From Blepharisma stoltei (lineage: Eukaryota > Ciliophora > Heterotrichea > Heterotrichida > Blepharismidae), in assembly GCA_914767885.1 (NCBI GenBank), contig CAJZBQ010000013.1:186001-250000 (forward strand): a stretch of 64,000 bases of DNA. Reading direction: 5' to 3'. Of the stretch, positions 10,832 to 22,100 are shown one piece after another (within the stretch, counting starts at the first letter, position 1; the number at the start of each line of letters is the position of its first letter). The position numbers and the translations under genes are program-made. The notes beneath the pieces are model-generated. The model did no database searches, had not been told where the DNA came from, and was given only the letters and a program-made list of their open reading frames with translations.

Positions 10832-11851
10832 TTAGGCTTGGTTTTCGTACTCAGCCAAGGTATCTTGTACTCTGCCATTATTTTTGATTAAGGTCACTAG
10901 GACTTCTGATTCAGGAATGAACCTACCAGCCACTTGCCTGCAGCTTACAACAAGTCTGCCAAAGTGAAAAGGAATTTTATTTTCTATGCATTTTCTTCTT
11001 AGCTTACTGAAATCATTGACGACCCTTTCCTTGTCGCTAACACTAATGCAAATGTCTCTGGGTTGCTCAATTTCATCTGAAAACGTCAAGTTTTCTTCCA
11101 ACAGTGATGATATCCCTGATTTTACAGTTTTCGCAGATTTTCCTGACTCAAACAATGACCTTGGTGTATATTTTAACTTATTCTCACTGCTCACCGTTAG
11201 TCTTGCTTGCTCAAGCTGTGGAGATTTGCTTGGTGAGCTTCTTAGCACTCTTTTGGCTGGCGTTATCTCAGGTATATCGCTCTCTTCAGGGATATTTTCT
11301 TTTTTCTCAAAACTTCTCGTTCTCCTCTGAGGTAACGACACAACGTTTACTTTGGGTTTTGGCTGAGATAGCTTTTGAGCCAGCTGAGACCAATGGAATT
11401 TCAAGCTTTCTGAGGAATGGTCTATCCCCAAGCCACTTTTCAAGGCCAGATCCCAGTAACTTCTGCTTTTGGACTTGCCAGGATGCTTTTCGACGTACTC
11501 AGTCATCAATTTGTCCTCTTCGGGGGAATATTGTTTGCGATTTCCCACCTTGGCGGCTGGGATAGGCTTGGAATGCGCAATTTGGATTTCATAGTCTTTC
11601 GTTTCTTGAAGCTCGCCAAGAGTGACTGAATCTTTAACGATCTTGAATGAATAGACAGGGTGGTCTTTGGCATTTTCTGCTGGAATCCTGAAATTGACGT
11701 CAAATGGGACCAATTCGATTGAGTCTGATTCGAACTTCCTCGTCATTGTGCCGCCGTATTTCTCCACGAGCTTTCTGATCTCTTCTTTCTCTTTGCAGTT
11801 CTGCATGAAAAACTTCATTTTGTTCTTCCCGCTCGCAAAAATCTTAACCAT
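10832..11851 (-). CDS. Rap1-like BRCT and Myb-domain protein
   Basis: A 339-residue protein. The N-terminus (about 1-60) looks like a BRCT domain, with KMKFFMQNCKEKEEIRKLV followed by YGGTM. At about 108-160 lies a Myb-type helix-turn-helix of the Rap1 kind, beginning YSPEEDKLMTEYVEKHPG and ending ESLKFHW. A basic Ser/Pro-rich linker follows, then a C-terminal folded region of about 75 residues. This order matches the telomere/shelterin protein Rap1 (TERF2IP) in other eukaryotes, but any Myb/BRCT chromatin protein remains possible. No interruption, no UGA. Confidence 0.6.
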   Translation of the reverse strand: MVKIFASGKNKMKFFMQNCKEKEEIRKLVEKYGGTMTRKFESDSIELVPFDVNFRIPAENAKDHPVYSFKIVKDSVTLGELQETKDYEIQIAHSKPIPAAKVGNRKQYSPEEDKLMTEYVEKHPGKSKSRSYWDLALKSGLGIDHSSESLKFHWSQLAQKLSQPKPKVNVVSLPQRRTRSFEKKENIPEESDIPEITPAKRVLRSSPSKSPQLEQARLTVSSENKLKYTPRSLFESGKSAKTVKSGISSLLEENLTFSDEIEQPRDICISVSDKERVVNDFSKLRRKCIENKIPFHFGRLVVSCRQVAGRFIPESEVLVTLIKNNGRVQDTLAEYENQA

Positions 11852-12017
11852 TTTTTATAAATCTATGGGATTTTGAAAGAAAAATAGATTAAATTGATTT
11901 GTTGAAGTTGGTAAAATAATAATTATATGTGATAATGAGTAAGTATGTTATTTATATATTATGAATTTTTAATTTATTTAATGTAAAAATAGGCCCTGCT
12001 TTCTTTTCTTAATTAAA

Positions 12018-12413
12018 ACCATTTTTCTAATCTAATTTTTATTCTATAATTTGGATAAATTTCGCAAGCTATTTATAGCCTATTTTAGCGTGTGTAAAGT
12101 AAATAGAAGATACTTACATTAATTGCAAACTCCAAAAGCTCAAAGTAACATAAAGGATTATCTTAAAGCTAGGGACAATTGTTTTGGTGAGTTATAATAA
12201 GCCTTAAACACAATAAACTCAGCAAGAGATCTAAATGCTTCTTTTAGCCAAGATATAAACCAGAGACCTAATAATTTATTAAAGTAAGCCTGAGCTAATC
12301 TAAAAAATCAAACTAAATAAGCTAAATCAAAAACAAAATTTATTGAAAACTTCATCATTTAGCATATTGCAGCAGTATTTAAACTATTTTCATAAGTTTT
12401 AATTACCAAAACA
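12018..12413 (+). pseudogene. protein-like frame interrupted by TAA/TAG (island 2)
   Basis: Immediately upstream of the next gene, one plus-strand frame reads like a helical protein for about 130 codons (segments LDKFRKLFIAYF, QTPKAQSNIKDYLKARDN and ALNTINSARDLNASFSQDI). It is crossed by about eight TAA/TAG codons and one TGA, while CAA and CAG codons are also present. With TAA/TAG as Gln the text is smooth. With the code of the neighbouring genes it is a dead gene. The family is not recognised. Confidence 0.3.
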
Positions 12414-12421
12414 ATGCTAAA

Positions 12422-12895
12422 ATGGGAGTAAAAGGCCTGCTTCTAGGGTTAAACAAAATTGGTTGGATCATAGCAGGAAAATGCAGCGAATGCATCAATT
12501 TAAGTGTATGAGATCGTGATTTTGCAACTTCAAAGGCACACTCAGAAACTTTTGGAACAAATCCAATACTAGCTCCCAATCCTTTCAATAATGACTGCAG
12601 TGATATAAATATTTTCTTTTCTCTAACAAGCACTGATGTGGAATTACTTAGATTATCAGAACCTGCAATCTCCTTTAAGCCAGGAGCCATCTGGATATCT
12701 CATTCTGGCTATTCTGAAGCTAATTTTGACTATTTAAATAAAAGAGGCTTAGAATCGGTCTCCGCGATCATACCAGACGAGCCTGAAAAGATCGGATCAG
12801 ACAGCTGCACAATAATGGCTCAAGGCAAGGAAAAAACCATTCTAAAAATTATTGGAATCCTTCAAATGATCGGTCAAGTCAATATTGAAAAGTAA
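12422..12895 (+). CDS. NAD-binding-domain protein, beta-hydroxyacid dehydrogenase-like
   Basis: A 157-residue frame from ATG 12422 with one TGA (Trp) in LSVWDRDFATSK. The start MGVKGLLLGLNKIGWIIAG is a Rossmann nucleotide-binding turn close to the GLGNMG type. The order turn, then VWDRD, then FSLTSTDVE, then KPGAIWISHSG parallels the N-terminal domain of 3-hydroxyisobutyrate/6-phosphogluconate dehydrogenases. The family is normally about 290 residues; only the NAD-binding half is present, so the catalytic lysine region is missing. It may be a shortened family member or a truncated gene. Stop TAA. Confidence 0.5.
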
Positions 12896-12989
12896 AGATT
12901 TTTTTAAAATAAATAATCTAACATCCTAAACCATTAAGTGGCTGTTCTCTTTCATTAATTATAAAGTAAAAGATACTAAAATTCAGAAA

Positions 12990-14516
12990 ATGGTAGATCA
13001 GATCAAGAAACAATTAATAATGATCATGATGGCTTTTATCTTATCCTGCACTGTTTTTATTATTGCGTCTGTAGAGCCTCTTGACTCTTATCAAGTGGCA
13101 AAATACGCCAAACTCTATTCTAGCTTTACCGGAAAAAGTGAAAATAGCACCACAAGCATACTAAGTCAAATTTACCCAGAAATTAACCAGCAGCTTTATA
13201 TCGGAAAATGATTTGTAAATGGCAAGCTAGATAATTTTGATAATTCCGAAGGCAGAGCACGTCTAAGTATTGGGTATGACCACAAAAAGCTTAGCTTTAA
13301 ATTGAATCTGTTTGATGGAGTGTGAGAAAGCAACACTTTGATGGTCTTTGTAGCCCAAGGGGTTAGTTTTAATGAGAATCTGCATATAGCTGCCCACGAA
13401 GGAAATATTACTGTAAAATATCATGGAAAGAAGACATATTGTGAAGGGATGGACTATATAAAATTTGAAAAATTAGACAATCAATATCACATGAAAGGGT
13501 CAATAATTTCTTCAATTTGTCAATTTAACATAAAATTCGATCTATATGAATGTAACCTAGAAATCCAGAAAAAACCTATCGTGACTTATAGTCTATTTGT
13601 ATCACTTCTATCAATTTTACTAATTTTTGCATTGGCGAGCCATATTCAAGAATGCAGCTTATCTGAGTCTTATGCAAGAAAAACCTCCCCTGTGATGCTA
13701 GCTATATTAGCTTCTTCGGAATTTGAGCAGTGCATGTGGCATTTCACCAAATCTTTTTCGTCGCATTTTACATTTGACTACTTTATGCTTGCGTCGTTCT
13801 GGAATTTGACTGTTTTTATTATTATTCATGGAAGATTGATGGTGATTGTGTGGAAAGCTAATAATGCTCCTTATGATGAAGAGTCTTCTGATGAATTTAG
13901 AGTTATTTTTGGAAAATATGAGACGAAATTGATAGTTATCATGTTTTTTATTGTATCATTTTCAGCCATTTCTTGGATTTTCAGGGGAGTTCTGATTATT
14001 ATTTTTCAAAGCTTTTTATGACCTCAAATCTATAAAAACGCTGCAGATGGCACAAAGCAATCTATAAGCACATTTACTCTGACAATCATAATTCTGACCA
14101 AAATTCTAATTTTCATATATTTCAATGGAAACGCGTTCAATTTTCTTGTTTATGAACCGCAGCCAGTTTTATGCTGCTTATTTTGTATCCATTTATTAAC
14201 TCAATTTTTCATTATTTTACTGCAATCCACTGATTTAGGACCAGGGTTTATTTTTCCGAAGTTTCTGCTACCAAATCGTTATAGTTATTTTAGGACAATC
14301 GAAGAAGAAAAAAAAATAGTCTGTGAAGACGCTGATTGTATAATCTGTATGACGCCATTAAATTTGCCTCAGAACTGAGGCTTGGAGATCTCAAATGTGG
14401 CTCCAACTATGCATTCTCCGTGTGGACATAGATTTCACAGAGATTGTCTCTCTAAATGAATTAAAATCAAAATGGATTGCCCTACATGCAGAGGGTTGCT
14501 GCCTGAAATTAATTAG
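12990..14516 (+). CDS. multi-spanning membrane RING-H2 ubiquitin ligase
   Basis: A 508-residue protein containing several in-frame TGA codons read as Trp (for example 13209-13211 and 14019-14021). There is an N-terminal hydrophobic segment (residues about 8-28), a luminal domain to about residue 195, then about six membrane segments. A C-terminal RING-H2 finger runs CIICM...CGHRFHRDCLSKW...CPTCRG, with all zinc ligands present. This layout matches the Golgi/endosomal Tul1/Dsc-type E3 ligases that ubiquitinate membrane proteins. The TGA inside the finger (KWIKIK) encodes the conserved Trp after the HxxC ligands. It ends at TAG 14514-14516. Confidence 0.75.
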
Positions 14517-14794
14517 TATGCTTGAGGTTAAAGAAAATGATAAAATCTTAATTTTAATTTTTTTATTGGTTTTTCAATAGAATTAAATCTAATTTTTCTT
14601 TATATCCGCTGCATGAATTATAATACCTCTCACGAGGCAAAAATGGCTTCACAAACGGAGATCTATGAATTCATATATAAAAATTATTTGTTTCTTCAAA
14701 CATTTCTCTAATCGTGAAGGGCAGGGATAAGGTAAAATTCTAATTCTCAAATAAGACAGATTAAATTAAGAGAAAAATAGCATTAATTTTTCTG

Positions 14795-15796
14795 ATGAAG
14801 ACAATTCATAAAAAGCTGCTCTCTATTTGGTTTCACAACCCCGCTGAAAATGTTTCAAATTTCTTCAAAGGAATTGTGTCAAACACAATACAGGCTTCTC
14901 GATCTGCAGCAACCACAAGCTTTTCCTATGCCCTTCGGTGATTTCTACATAGAGTGTTTTTAATTTCTGCTTTATTCTTCAGCTTATTCATAGCAGCTGG
15001 AATTCTGTATGGCTCCGCATATTACTTTTTTATGCCTTACTCGTTCCAGAAAATCCCAATTTCACTCCATTCGTCACTACTGTAAATTAAATTCAGGGAC
15101 AAAAGAGGATCAGTGATAGTAGGCCAAGAAATAATTCTGGAAAACGAAAATTACCTTGCATCAGTTCTGTTTGAGCTCCCAGAAAGTCCTGAAAACTTTG
15201 ACTGCGGCAACTTTGACGTTGAAGTTTTGCTTGATGACGAAATCAAAGCAAAAGGGATCGGGATCATGAAATATTACAGTCCTGTTATCCGGATGCTTCG
15301 GAGCTTTTTGAAAGCATTTTTAATTGTGACTGGGCTGATTGATGAGAGCCAGTCTGTAAAAGTCAGCTTGCCACTTAGTATTACTGATGCAAGCAATTTT
15401 GAAAAACTGGAAATAAAAGTCTCCCCTAAAAATTTACAGGTTTATAGTGCCTGGCTGTATTTAGAAGTCCAGCTAACAGGGGTGAGGTTTTTGGCTTTTC
15501 ATTATTTTTATACTTGCCTTATTGTTGGGACGCTATCGTTGTTTACATTTGAAATATCAGGGATAGTTTGCTATATTCTTTACTTAAAGTATGTTAAAAA
15601 GGTATCTGGGTTTGCATTGAAGTTTATTCCTGAAGAATTTCTGTGTCCAAAAATCCAAAAAGAAACACTAGCTATAGAAGAATTTCCGACTGATTTTTCT
15701 CATATATTAAAGCCAGCTCCTCCTAAAAAGGAAAAACTCATAAAAAAATTGAAGCATCAATTGGTCAAACTTAAAAATGAACTAAAATTTTCATAA
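14795..15796 (+). CDS. seipin-like lipid droplet assembly protein
   Basis: A 328-residue protein with one 15-nt intron at 15082-15096 (GTAAATTAAATTCAG) and one TGA-encoded Trp. It has an N-terminal amphipathic/membrane segment (about residues 50-80) and a luminal beta-sandwich with the family hallmarks D(K)RG.vivGQE, FELPESPEN and a following SPVIRMLRSFLKA. A second membrane segment (about 245-270) and a short basic cytosolic tail follow. Seipin scaffolds lipid droplet budding at the ER. Without the intron the frame would stop at TAA within it. The start is the first ATG that keeps the N-terminal membrane segment. Confidence 0.8.
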
Positions 15797-16135
15797 TGCA
15801 TATCTAATATAATCTGTTGGTAAAAATTTCTTATGGACGTTATACGCGCCATTTTGATATGAAATTTCAATTTATGAATTTGCCGCACTAAAATCTGCGT
15901 TTGAAACGCATATTTGATTTTCACATACCAAATTCAAAATGACATGCATATGCATGATAAGAAATTATTGCAATGCATAATAAATTTAGAGAAAAATCCC
16001 ACTCTTTAATCAGGCCTGAGCTATAGTTAAAATCGTATATTTAAGCTAGTATAGGGTTTTCTTTATTTCTATTGAATTATTAGATAAATTCCTTAAGCGA
16101 GTCGTAAAAATAATTATTGTTTCATTAATAAGAAG
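15797..16135. other. intergenic region with degenerate inverted repeat
   Basis: Between convergent genes. The segment 15845-15960 contains imperfectly inverted text (GCCATTTTGATATG against CAAATTCAAAATGACAT), possibly an old palindromic insert. Nothing else is recognised. Confidence 0.35.
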
Positions 16136-16543
16136 TTATCTTGACATTAAAGAATCAACAGCCCTAGAAATGTCACCTTGTGAATCAATTAGCGCATCTA
16201 ATATATCATCGTCTTGGTTGAATCCCATCTGTTTAATTGAATTTATTTCTGATTGATACTTCTCTTTTTGAGCTTTTCTTACTGTTCCTCCAAGTCCTCC
16301 ATACATAACTGGGCATCCATGTAATAGAGGTCGGCCTGTATTTATCATTTCCATCACTTTTCTATGAGTATCAGGATCATCAAGTCGGTGTTTGATATGC
16401 TGTAAAAGCTCAGGATCAGATGAAAGCCTTTCTCCTGACTGGGGATCTCTTAAAATTGCTGCCAGTTCTTCAATTGAAAGATTTAGCTGAGCAGGATTAG
16501 GATCGATATGTTGTGCCATGCTAAATGATATCAGAAATACCAA
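16136..16543 (-). CDS. UBA-domain protein, ubiquilin-like fragment
   Basis: A protein of at most 135 residues. A central stretch with DPELLQHIKHRLDDPDTHRKV resembles STI1-like helices. The C-terminus (about 92-133) is a UBA domain with IKQMGFNQDDDILDALIDSQG, the MGF loop being typical for ubiquitin binding. It lacks the N-terminal ubiquitin-like domain of full ubiquilins. Two starts are possible: the first ATG adds a hydrophobic MVFLISFS stretch; the internal ATG (MAQHID) fits a cytosolic protein better. Confidence 0.65.
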   Translation of the reverse strand: MVFLISFSMAQHIDPNPAQLNLSIEELAAILRDPQSGERLSSDPELLQHIKHRLDDPDTHRKVMEMINTGRPLLHGCPVMYGGLGGTVRKAQKEKYQSEINSIKQMGFNQDDDILDALIDSQGDISRAVDSLMSR

Positions 16544-16550
16544 AATAATA

Positions 16551-16726
16551 TATAGAAGTTTCCTATGTTTGGCGCTGTAAGGCCGATAAATTCTGATCGG
16601 AATTTATCGGTAGGTTGCACCAAATCAATGCCTTGGTCGGACCAAAAAGCGATTTGGTCCGACGAACTTGGAAAGCTCCTGGGAAAATGTCTGCGCTTTT
16701 AGCGCTATATAGAGGAAACCTCTATA
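16551..16726. repeat. palindromic element family D, copy 1
   Basis: A 176-bp element with TATAGA(A/G)G(T)TTTCC ends, an inner palindrome CCGATAAATTCTGATCGG and a central block around GGTCGGACCAA. It is nearly identical to 61235-61411, differing by only a few bases. It lies just upstream of the UBA gene in non-coding DNA. Confidence 0.85.
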
Positions 16727-16783
16727 CATTTTTCTACTATCAGGAAATAAGAAAAATTTAGGTTAATGTGTTTTATTAAGACT

Positions 16784-17401
16784 TTACGATTTTCCGAATA
16801 AGTGAGTTAGCGTCGATCGATATGTTGGTTTGATGTATTCAGGCTCATTATTAAGGAAATATGTAAGTGTTCCCATTGCTAATCCCATTAAAAATACTTC
16901 AAAATATGGGATCCTGAATACCCATTTTCTGCTTCTCAGCATATTTCAAATAGTTTCAATAGCTCTTGGTAATAAATAAAGGGTCAGTTCGGTCTTTCTC
17001 CCAGGATTCTCAATAAGTATCGAAAGACTGGCAAGAGGTGTTATAAGAAGCCAGTTCAGTCTTGTCGTTCCTTTGAAAAGTCTATTTGTCAAACATCTTA
17101 AATAGACAGTAAGTCCTCCAATTAAAGCCCCAAATGTGGTTGACTTGAGGATATTAATTGCCAGGTGCTTAAGCATAGGAATTGGGTCTCGTTTTAGCTG
17201 TCTAAGCTTGAAAATCAAAACAGGAAGGATATGCGCTGGTGCATAAAAAATGAAGGTAAGTTTGTACATGATCAGGACCCTTTTGATGAAATCATATTCG
17301 CAGGAGTTGTCAAAAGCTATTGAGCAAGGCACATATTCGCCGGCTCGGAATTTTTCGATCAACTCTGGGGTGTATTTTTTCACCGGATCCATGGATAACA
17401 A
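16784..17401 (-). CDS. TMEM135-like membrane protein
   Basis: A 205-residue protein with one TGA-encoded Trp at 16946-16948, which extends the frame through a further 53 codons to TAA 16784-16786. It starts with a cysteine-containing N-terminus (CSIAFDNSCEY) followed by YAPAHILPVLIF, then a conserved-looking CLTNRLF and a LLPRAIE(T)IW segment, and ends with NEPEYIKPTYRS. Four or five hydrophobic segments are visible. These features resemble the TMEM135 family of peroxisomal/mitochondrial membrane proteins, although this protein is shorter than metazoan members. Two close ATG codons at the start (MLSMDP) cannot be separated. Confidence 0.55.
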
Positions 17402-18096
17402 TTATAAATGCAGATGGTGAACTTACAAAAGTAAATATGGATGGACGATCCTTTTAAAGTATATCTTAGCTTAACCTACGATTAATTACTAAACTCCTTT
17501 TCTTGATTGAGCAAAATTTTAGGCTAAATTATGGATAAGGATTTATTTAAATTACAACATTAAATTTCAAAATAAATTATTGATGGAAATTTGAAAATAA
17601 AAGTGATTTAAATTATAAGATTGATGGTGAGATTGAAATTTCTAAATATAATGCATATATTTTTTGCACTCTAGCAATGGTAAAGTAGCAATTTGAAAAG
17701 CCAGCTGATAATGACAAATGTCATTTTCTCGGCAAACTATGTTTGGCTACACAATAGAAGATATAGATAAAAATTGTCAACTAAATGAACTTGTCTGGAA
17801 AAGGTAGCTGTCATCGCCATTTTCATTTGCCAGATTGCTGCTTTCCCTCTTAAGGTGTTGCTTCTCAGCGATATAAATGGGTACTTGGGCTATATTATAA
17901 ATTAGCTAGAGTATTCGTCATAATAGTATATTTGCATATCAAAAATTTTTATTTATAAAAAATTTTGTTCTTGCTTATTGAAGTTAATGCCCTAAATAAG
18001 TTTTTCCAATGGTTTTACTCTATTGCTGATGGGGTAAGCTGTTGTAAATTAATTATGGTAAATGTCAGGAAAAATCTTATATAAATCAAGTTAAGT
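17402..18096. other. intergenic region
   Basis: About 700 bp of AT-rich DNA between two minus-strand genes. It must contain the promoter of the TMEM135-like gene. No gene, clear repeat or RNA is recognised. Confidence 0.5.
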
Positions 18097-18941
18097 TTAT
18101 CGATTAAGTTTTCTTTCCACGTCTCTTTTCACAAGCTCCAAGCCTGCTTCGTCAAGCTCTTTAAAGTAGCATGCCTTTTGGTCGTGGTTTTTCCTAGCAA
18201 ACACTTCCCTTAAGGTATTTAATCAAAACATTTTATTTTAAGCCATTTACTCGGCAAAAACCTAAATTTTTCGACCCAAATATCTTACGAAGAAAATATT
18301 TCAGCTAGATATCGAAAAAATATCTTCAAGACAATCCTCCCAAAGAAAAATACATATATAGCCTCTTTTAATAGTGCTAAGACTGCGCAGAGGATGTTTT
18401 CGTTCCTTCCTTCTCCTTCTGGTTTAGCTCTTTTTACTCTGTTTCTGCTTTCAGAACTTGTAACAGGTCGTTTTGGCTCCTCCTTTTTAATTGGAGCCAA
18501 GTTTTGGCCATTTTGGCTTGGAGAAGGCTGCTGGTCTCCTGTAGAGTTCCTTTCTTCTGGAGTTATCGCTTGATTATCAAGCTTTGACAAATTAGGAAGA
18601 TGACTTATTATGTATTGTCTATAATTCGGATTTTCTGCACATGGATTATCCCACAGCCAAAGTACTTTCAGATTGGGCAAGTTTTGCAGATACCTGACTT
18701 CGCTTACATCTGCAATTAAATTTTTCCTTAAATAGAGCTCTGTAAGCTTGGGGCAGTTTCTGAATTCACGGAGACTGGCAATTTTATTTACACTTAGTGA
18801 TAATACTTCGACATTTGGCATATCACGAAGGATTCGGACGTCATCAATGTCGTTTCCCCATAGATTGAGGTTTTTTACACTATCAAGACTCTCTGCTTTG
18901 CTTCTGCTGAGGACGAGTTCTTCGGTCAAAGGTTTTCCCAT
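18097..18941 (-). CDS. CFAP410: CFAP410 (C21orf2) ciliary leucine-rich-repeat protein, split by an IES
   Basis: The N-terminal 130 residues are leucine-rich repeats with the family opening VLSRSKAESLDSVKNLNLWG and a repeat end VLWLWDNPC. A variable linker follows, then the family's short C-terminal helix, NILCAVLALLKE...LDEAGLELVKRDVERKL, which matches the human C-terminus in spacing. The helix is broken by a 197-bp insert (18162-18358). Joining at TA gives LLKEAKELDEAGLEL, 215 residues in all. CFAP410 acts at the ciliary base and in NEK1-linked functions. The reading without excision loses the C-terminal helix. Confidence 0.85.
18162..18358. other. IES in CFAP410 C-terminal helix
   Basis: A 197-bp TA-flanked AT-rich insert between the two halves of the conserved C-terminal helix. 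An alternative TA pair a few bases away (giving KEAIYFKELDE) also keeps the frame, so the exact junction is uncertain by one or two TA positions. Confidence 0.75.
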
Positions 18942-19157
18942 TTTAGAAATTCAATTTATGTGTATTTAAAAATATATGAATAGTAAATATTATCTATATA
19001 ATATAAATATTAATATTTAAAAGAAAAACGTTTTACTTAAATAATTTATGCTTAATTATAATAAGTTATTCTATTTAGGGATTACAAAAATAGTGATTCT
19101 ATTTAAGGTAAATGGACATAAATAGACTGATTTAAATGGATAATAAATTAAGCTTCC

Positions 19158-22100
19158 TTATCCAATAGGCTCAATCTTCTTACTCAATCGAGCATTTGCA
19201 GCAGTGACTTCTCCTTCAGTCGCAAACATATTGAATATCTGCTCAAGCGTAGTTTGGCTTACTTTCCTATCCTTTTAATTGGAACAAAAGATTCTGTTCC
19301 TATTTTAATTTTTCATAATAAAAAACAATTTTTATAAAATTTAAAAAAATAAATTCGATGAATATTTATATTAGATTATTTTTAAAAAGAATTAATTTAA
19401 AATATAAATCGATTAAACATTTAGCTGTTTAAATAGCATCCTACTTGAACTTCCTCATTAAATTAAGTCATATAAAAATTCATTATTATACTATAAAATT
19501 TTCTGTTGAAAAAATAAAATTTTGTCTCCAATTTAAATGTGGCTTAATTTCCACGCATATTTTTTTCTAATTTTAAAAGGGGAGTTTAGCGAATACTCAC
19601 TCACGCTCATTTCTGCTTTATGATGCTCTATCTTCCCAAATATCTCTCCAATGCTAATACCTTCTTGTTTTTCTAGTCTAAACTTGAAGTACGTCCCATA
19701 GTGTTCTGCTAGGCTAATATTATTAAAGTGTGACACAAGCCAACGGTAAATTTTCTGCCCATACCCTTCGATGATGCACCACTCAATCAGAGAACTTACC
19801 TGAACACTATGAAGATCATTAAGCTCATCTCTTATATGTGACCCTGACCCTTGCTTTGAAATTTCTGACATCAGTTCAGGACACTCCAAAATTTCTAATG
19901 CATATTGCAAATCAGCTTCTTTGACAGCGTCCACATTTAGCCTTGACTTCAGCTTATTTACCCATTGAGAAGTCTCTTCAGAGCTCGGATAGGTGACTTT
20001 TGTGAATAGCTCATATCCACTGCTGAATTTATTCTTAATGTGAGTCGCTGTGCCATAGCATCTCAGTCTGCCTCCGACCATAATGGCAATATTATTGCAT
20101 AAAGCTTCTGCTTCGTCCATAGAGTGAGTCGTCAAAATGATGCTGACTTTTTTCTTTTTGATGGCATTTATCACTCTCCACATGTTTTTTCTTGCTTCTG
20201 GGTCCATTCCTGCACTAGGCTCGTCAAGAAATACAACTGGTGGGTTTCCAATGCATGCGATGGCCACTGAGAGTTTTCGCTTATTTCCTCCACTCAATGC
20301 CCCAGCCCTTACCTTGGCGTATTTTTCAAGTCCCATATCTTTAAGCTGCCTATCGACAAAGTGCTGGACTAGAGGTTTAGGGATTCCTTTAATTCTGGCA
20401 TAAAGTCTGAGGTGCTCTGTTGGGGTTAATAACTCACTGAGGGCGTCAAACTGTGGACAGTAGCCAATGTTGTATCTGGCTTCTGAAAGGTTTTCGACCA
20501 CATCATAGCCATTGATGTGGGCAGATCCTTTTGTGGGGCCATACTCGCCTGTGAGGATTCTAAACGTGCTTGTCTTCCCTGCACCATTTACCCCTAGTAA
20601 TGCAAAAGCTTCTTGGAAGGGCACGGCGAAGGAAATTTCTTGGATAGCAATTTTTACTTGTTCTTTATTAAAGAGACTTCCATAGATTTTTCTGATCCCG
20701 CAGACTCTGACAGCGACATTTTTAGGGTCTGTGCTGAGGACTTCAGCTTTTACCCTTTCTACGTCGTCATCTGGCCTATACAAGTTTTCACCAGGGTCAT
20801 GGGCCGCTCCCATATTTCTGAACCATTGTACTGTGCTGATCCATTCAATAAGGAAAATTGCAATCAGTCCACCTATTGTATGGAAAACTAGAAAGGCTAC
20901 ATCAGCTCCAGCAATATCCCAATTTAAAGGTGCCTTTAGGTGGCTTTCTCCATATGCAGATTCATATATATTTCTATTCGCAACATTCATAATCCCAAAC
21001 CCAAAGCAAAAAATCGGTGAGCTGATTCTTCCTATATATTGTAAAACGTCTGCCACATGTCTGGTGTCGTCTGAAATAATCCTCAGTGTTCATACCACAG
21101 TAGCTAGAATTGCCCCAGTAATTAAGTTATAGATAAAAATGAAGAACTGAGCTATTGAGTAGCTCTTGAATAGAAAACTGGATGCATAGGTAAATGGACA
21201 GATAGCGCATCCATAAAGAATGAATAAAATTCAGACTGATATGAAAACGCTGCTGTCTGAAGTCAAGCTTTGGAGGTCAAAAGCAGAGATAAGAAGGACT
21301 GATACAACTCCTGGGATCATATATTTGGAGAGATCCCAGGCATAAGAAGACAGCCAATATGCAGGGATTGAGACACCACTGACCAGATGTTGATGCTTGA
21401 CGTTATTTTCTCTTTCTTTGACTATAAAAGTAACGAGCCCAGTAGGAATAAATGCCATACCAATTGAAAAAATCATAGAGACATAAAATGTTCCGGTGTT
21501 TTGACCAATCCCAAGCTGTTTGTGAGTCAATGGAAGAGGGTCATTATAAAGGTTGATTTTAGGAAAAGTCCCATAAGCATGCTGTAGGATGCTGTTTCCA
21601 ATCAAATTCAAATAGGTAGGAGTAGACTGAAGTGAAGTCGTGTTTTGGAATACAACGACTGAGTATTGATTATTGGCAGTCTCATAAAAGTAAAAAGAAC
21701 CCATTCTATACGGGTGATGGTTCCTCATATCATAAGTTGTCTGGTCAAAGTCATCTAGCGTTGCCGCAGATACATTAGTGCTAGTCATAAGCTTCTTTTG
21801 AGTAGTCTGCATGTTTTTCATGATATTTTCTACCACAGCATTATTTGTAGGGTTGTTATACAAAATATTCTGTGGGTCGCTATACAAGTTCAAGCTTTCT
21901 TTCATTGATTTTTGGTCAGTGAACACATTGAATTTCGTCAACAAAGCAAGCCCAAACAGCACCAGCAGGATAGGCAGCACAATTTCCAGCACAAATCCTT
22001 TATAGTCTCTCCACGAGTATATTATCCTTTTTTGTGTTAGCGCCCAGAAATGAGACGCAAAAAGAACCCCTCTTTCTCTATCAGTAGCAATATTGAAATT

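Noticed and set aside
12018..12413. CAP (cyclase-associated protein) N-terminal domain
   Set aside because: Helical pattern looked similar, but the family's conserved PGPYV-type segment is missing.
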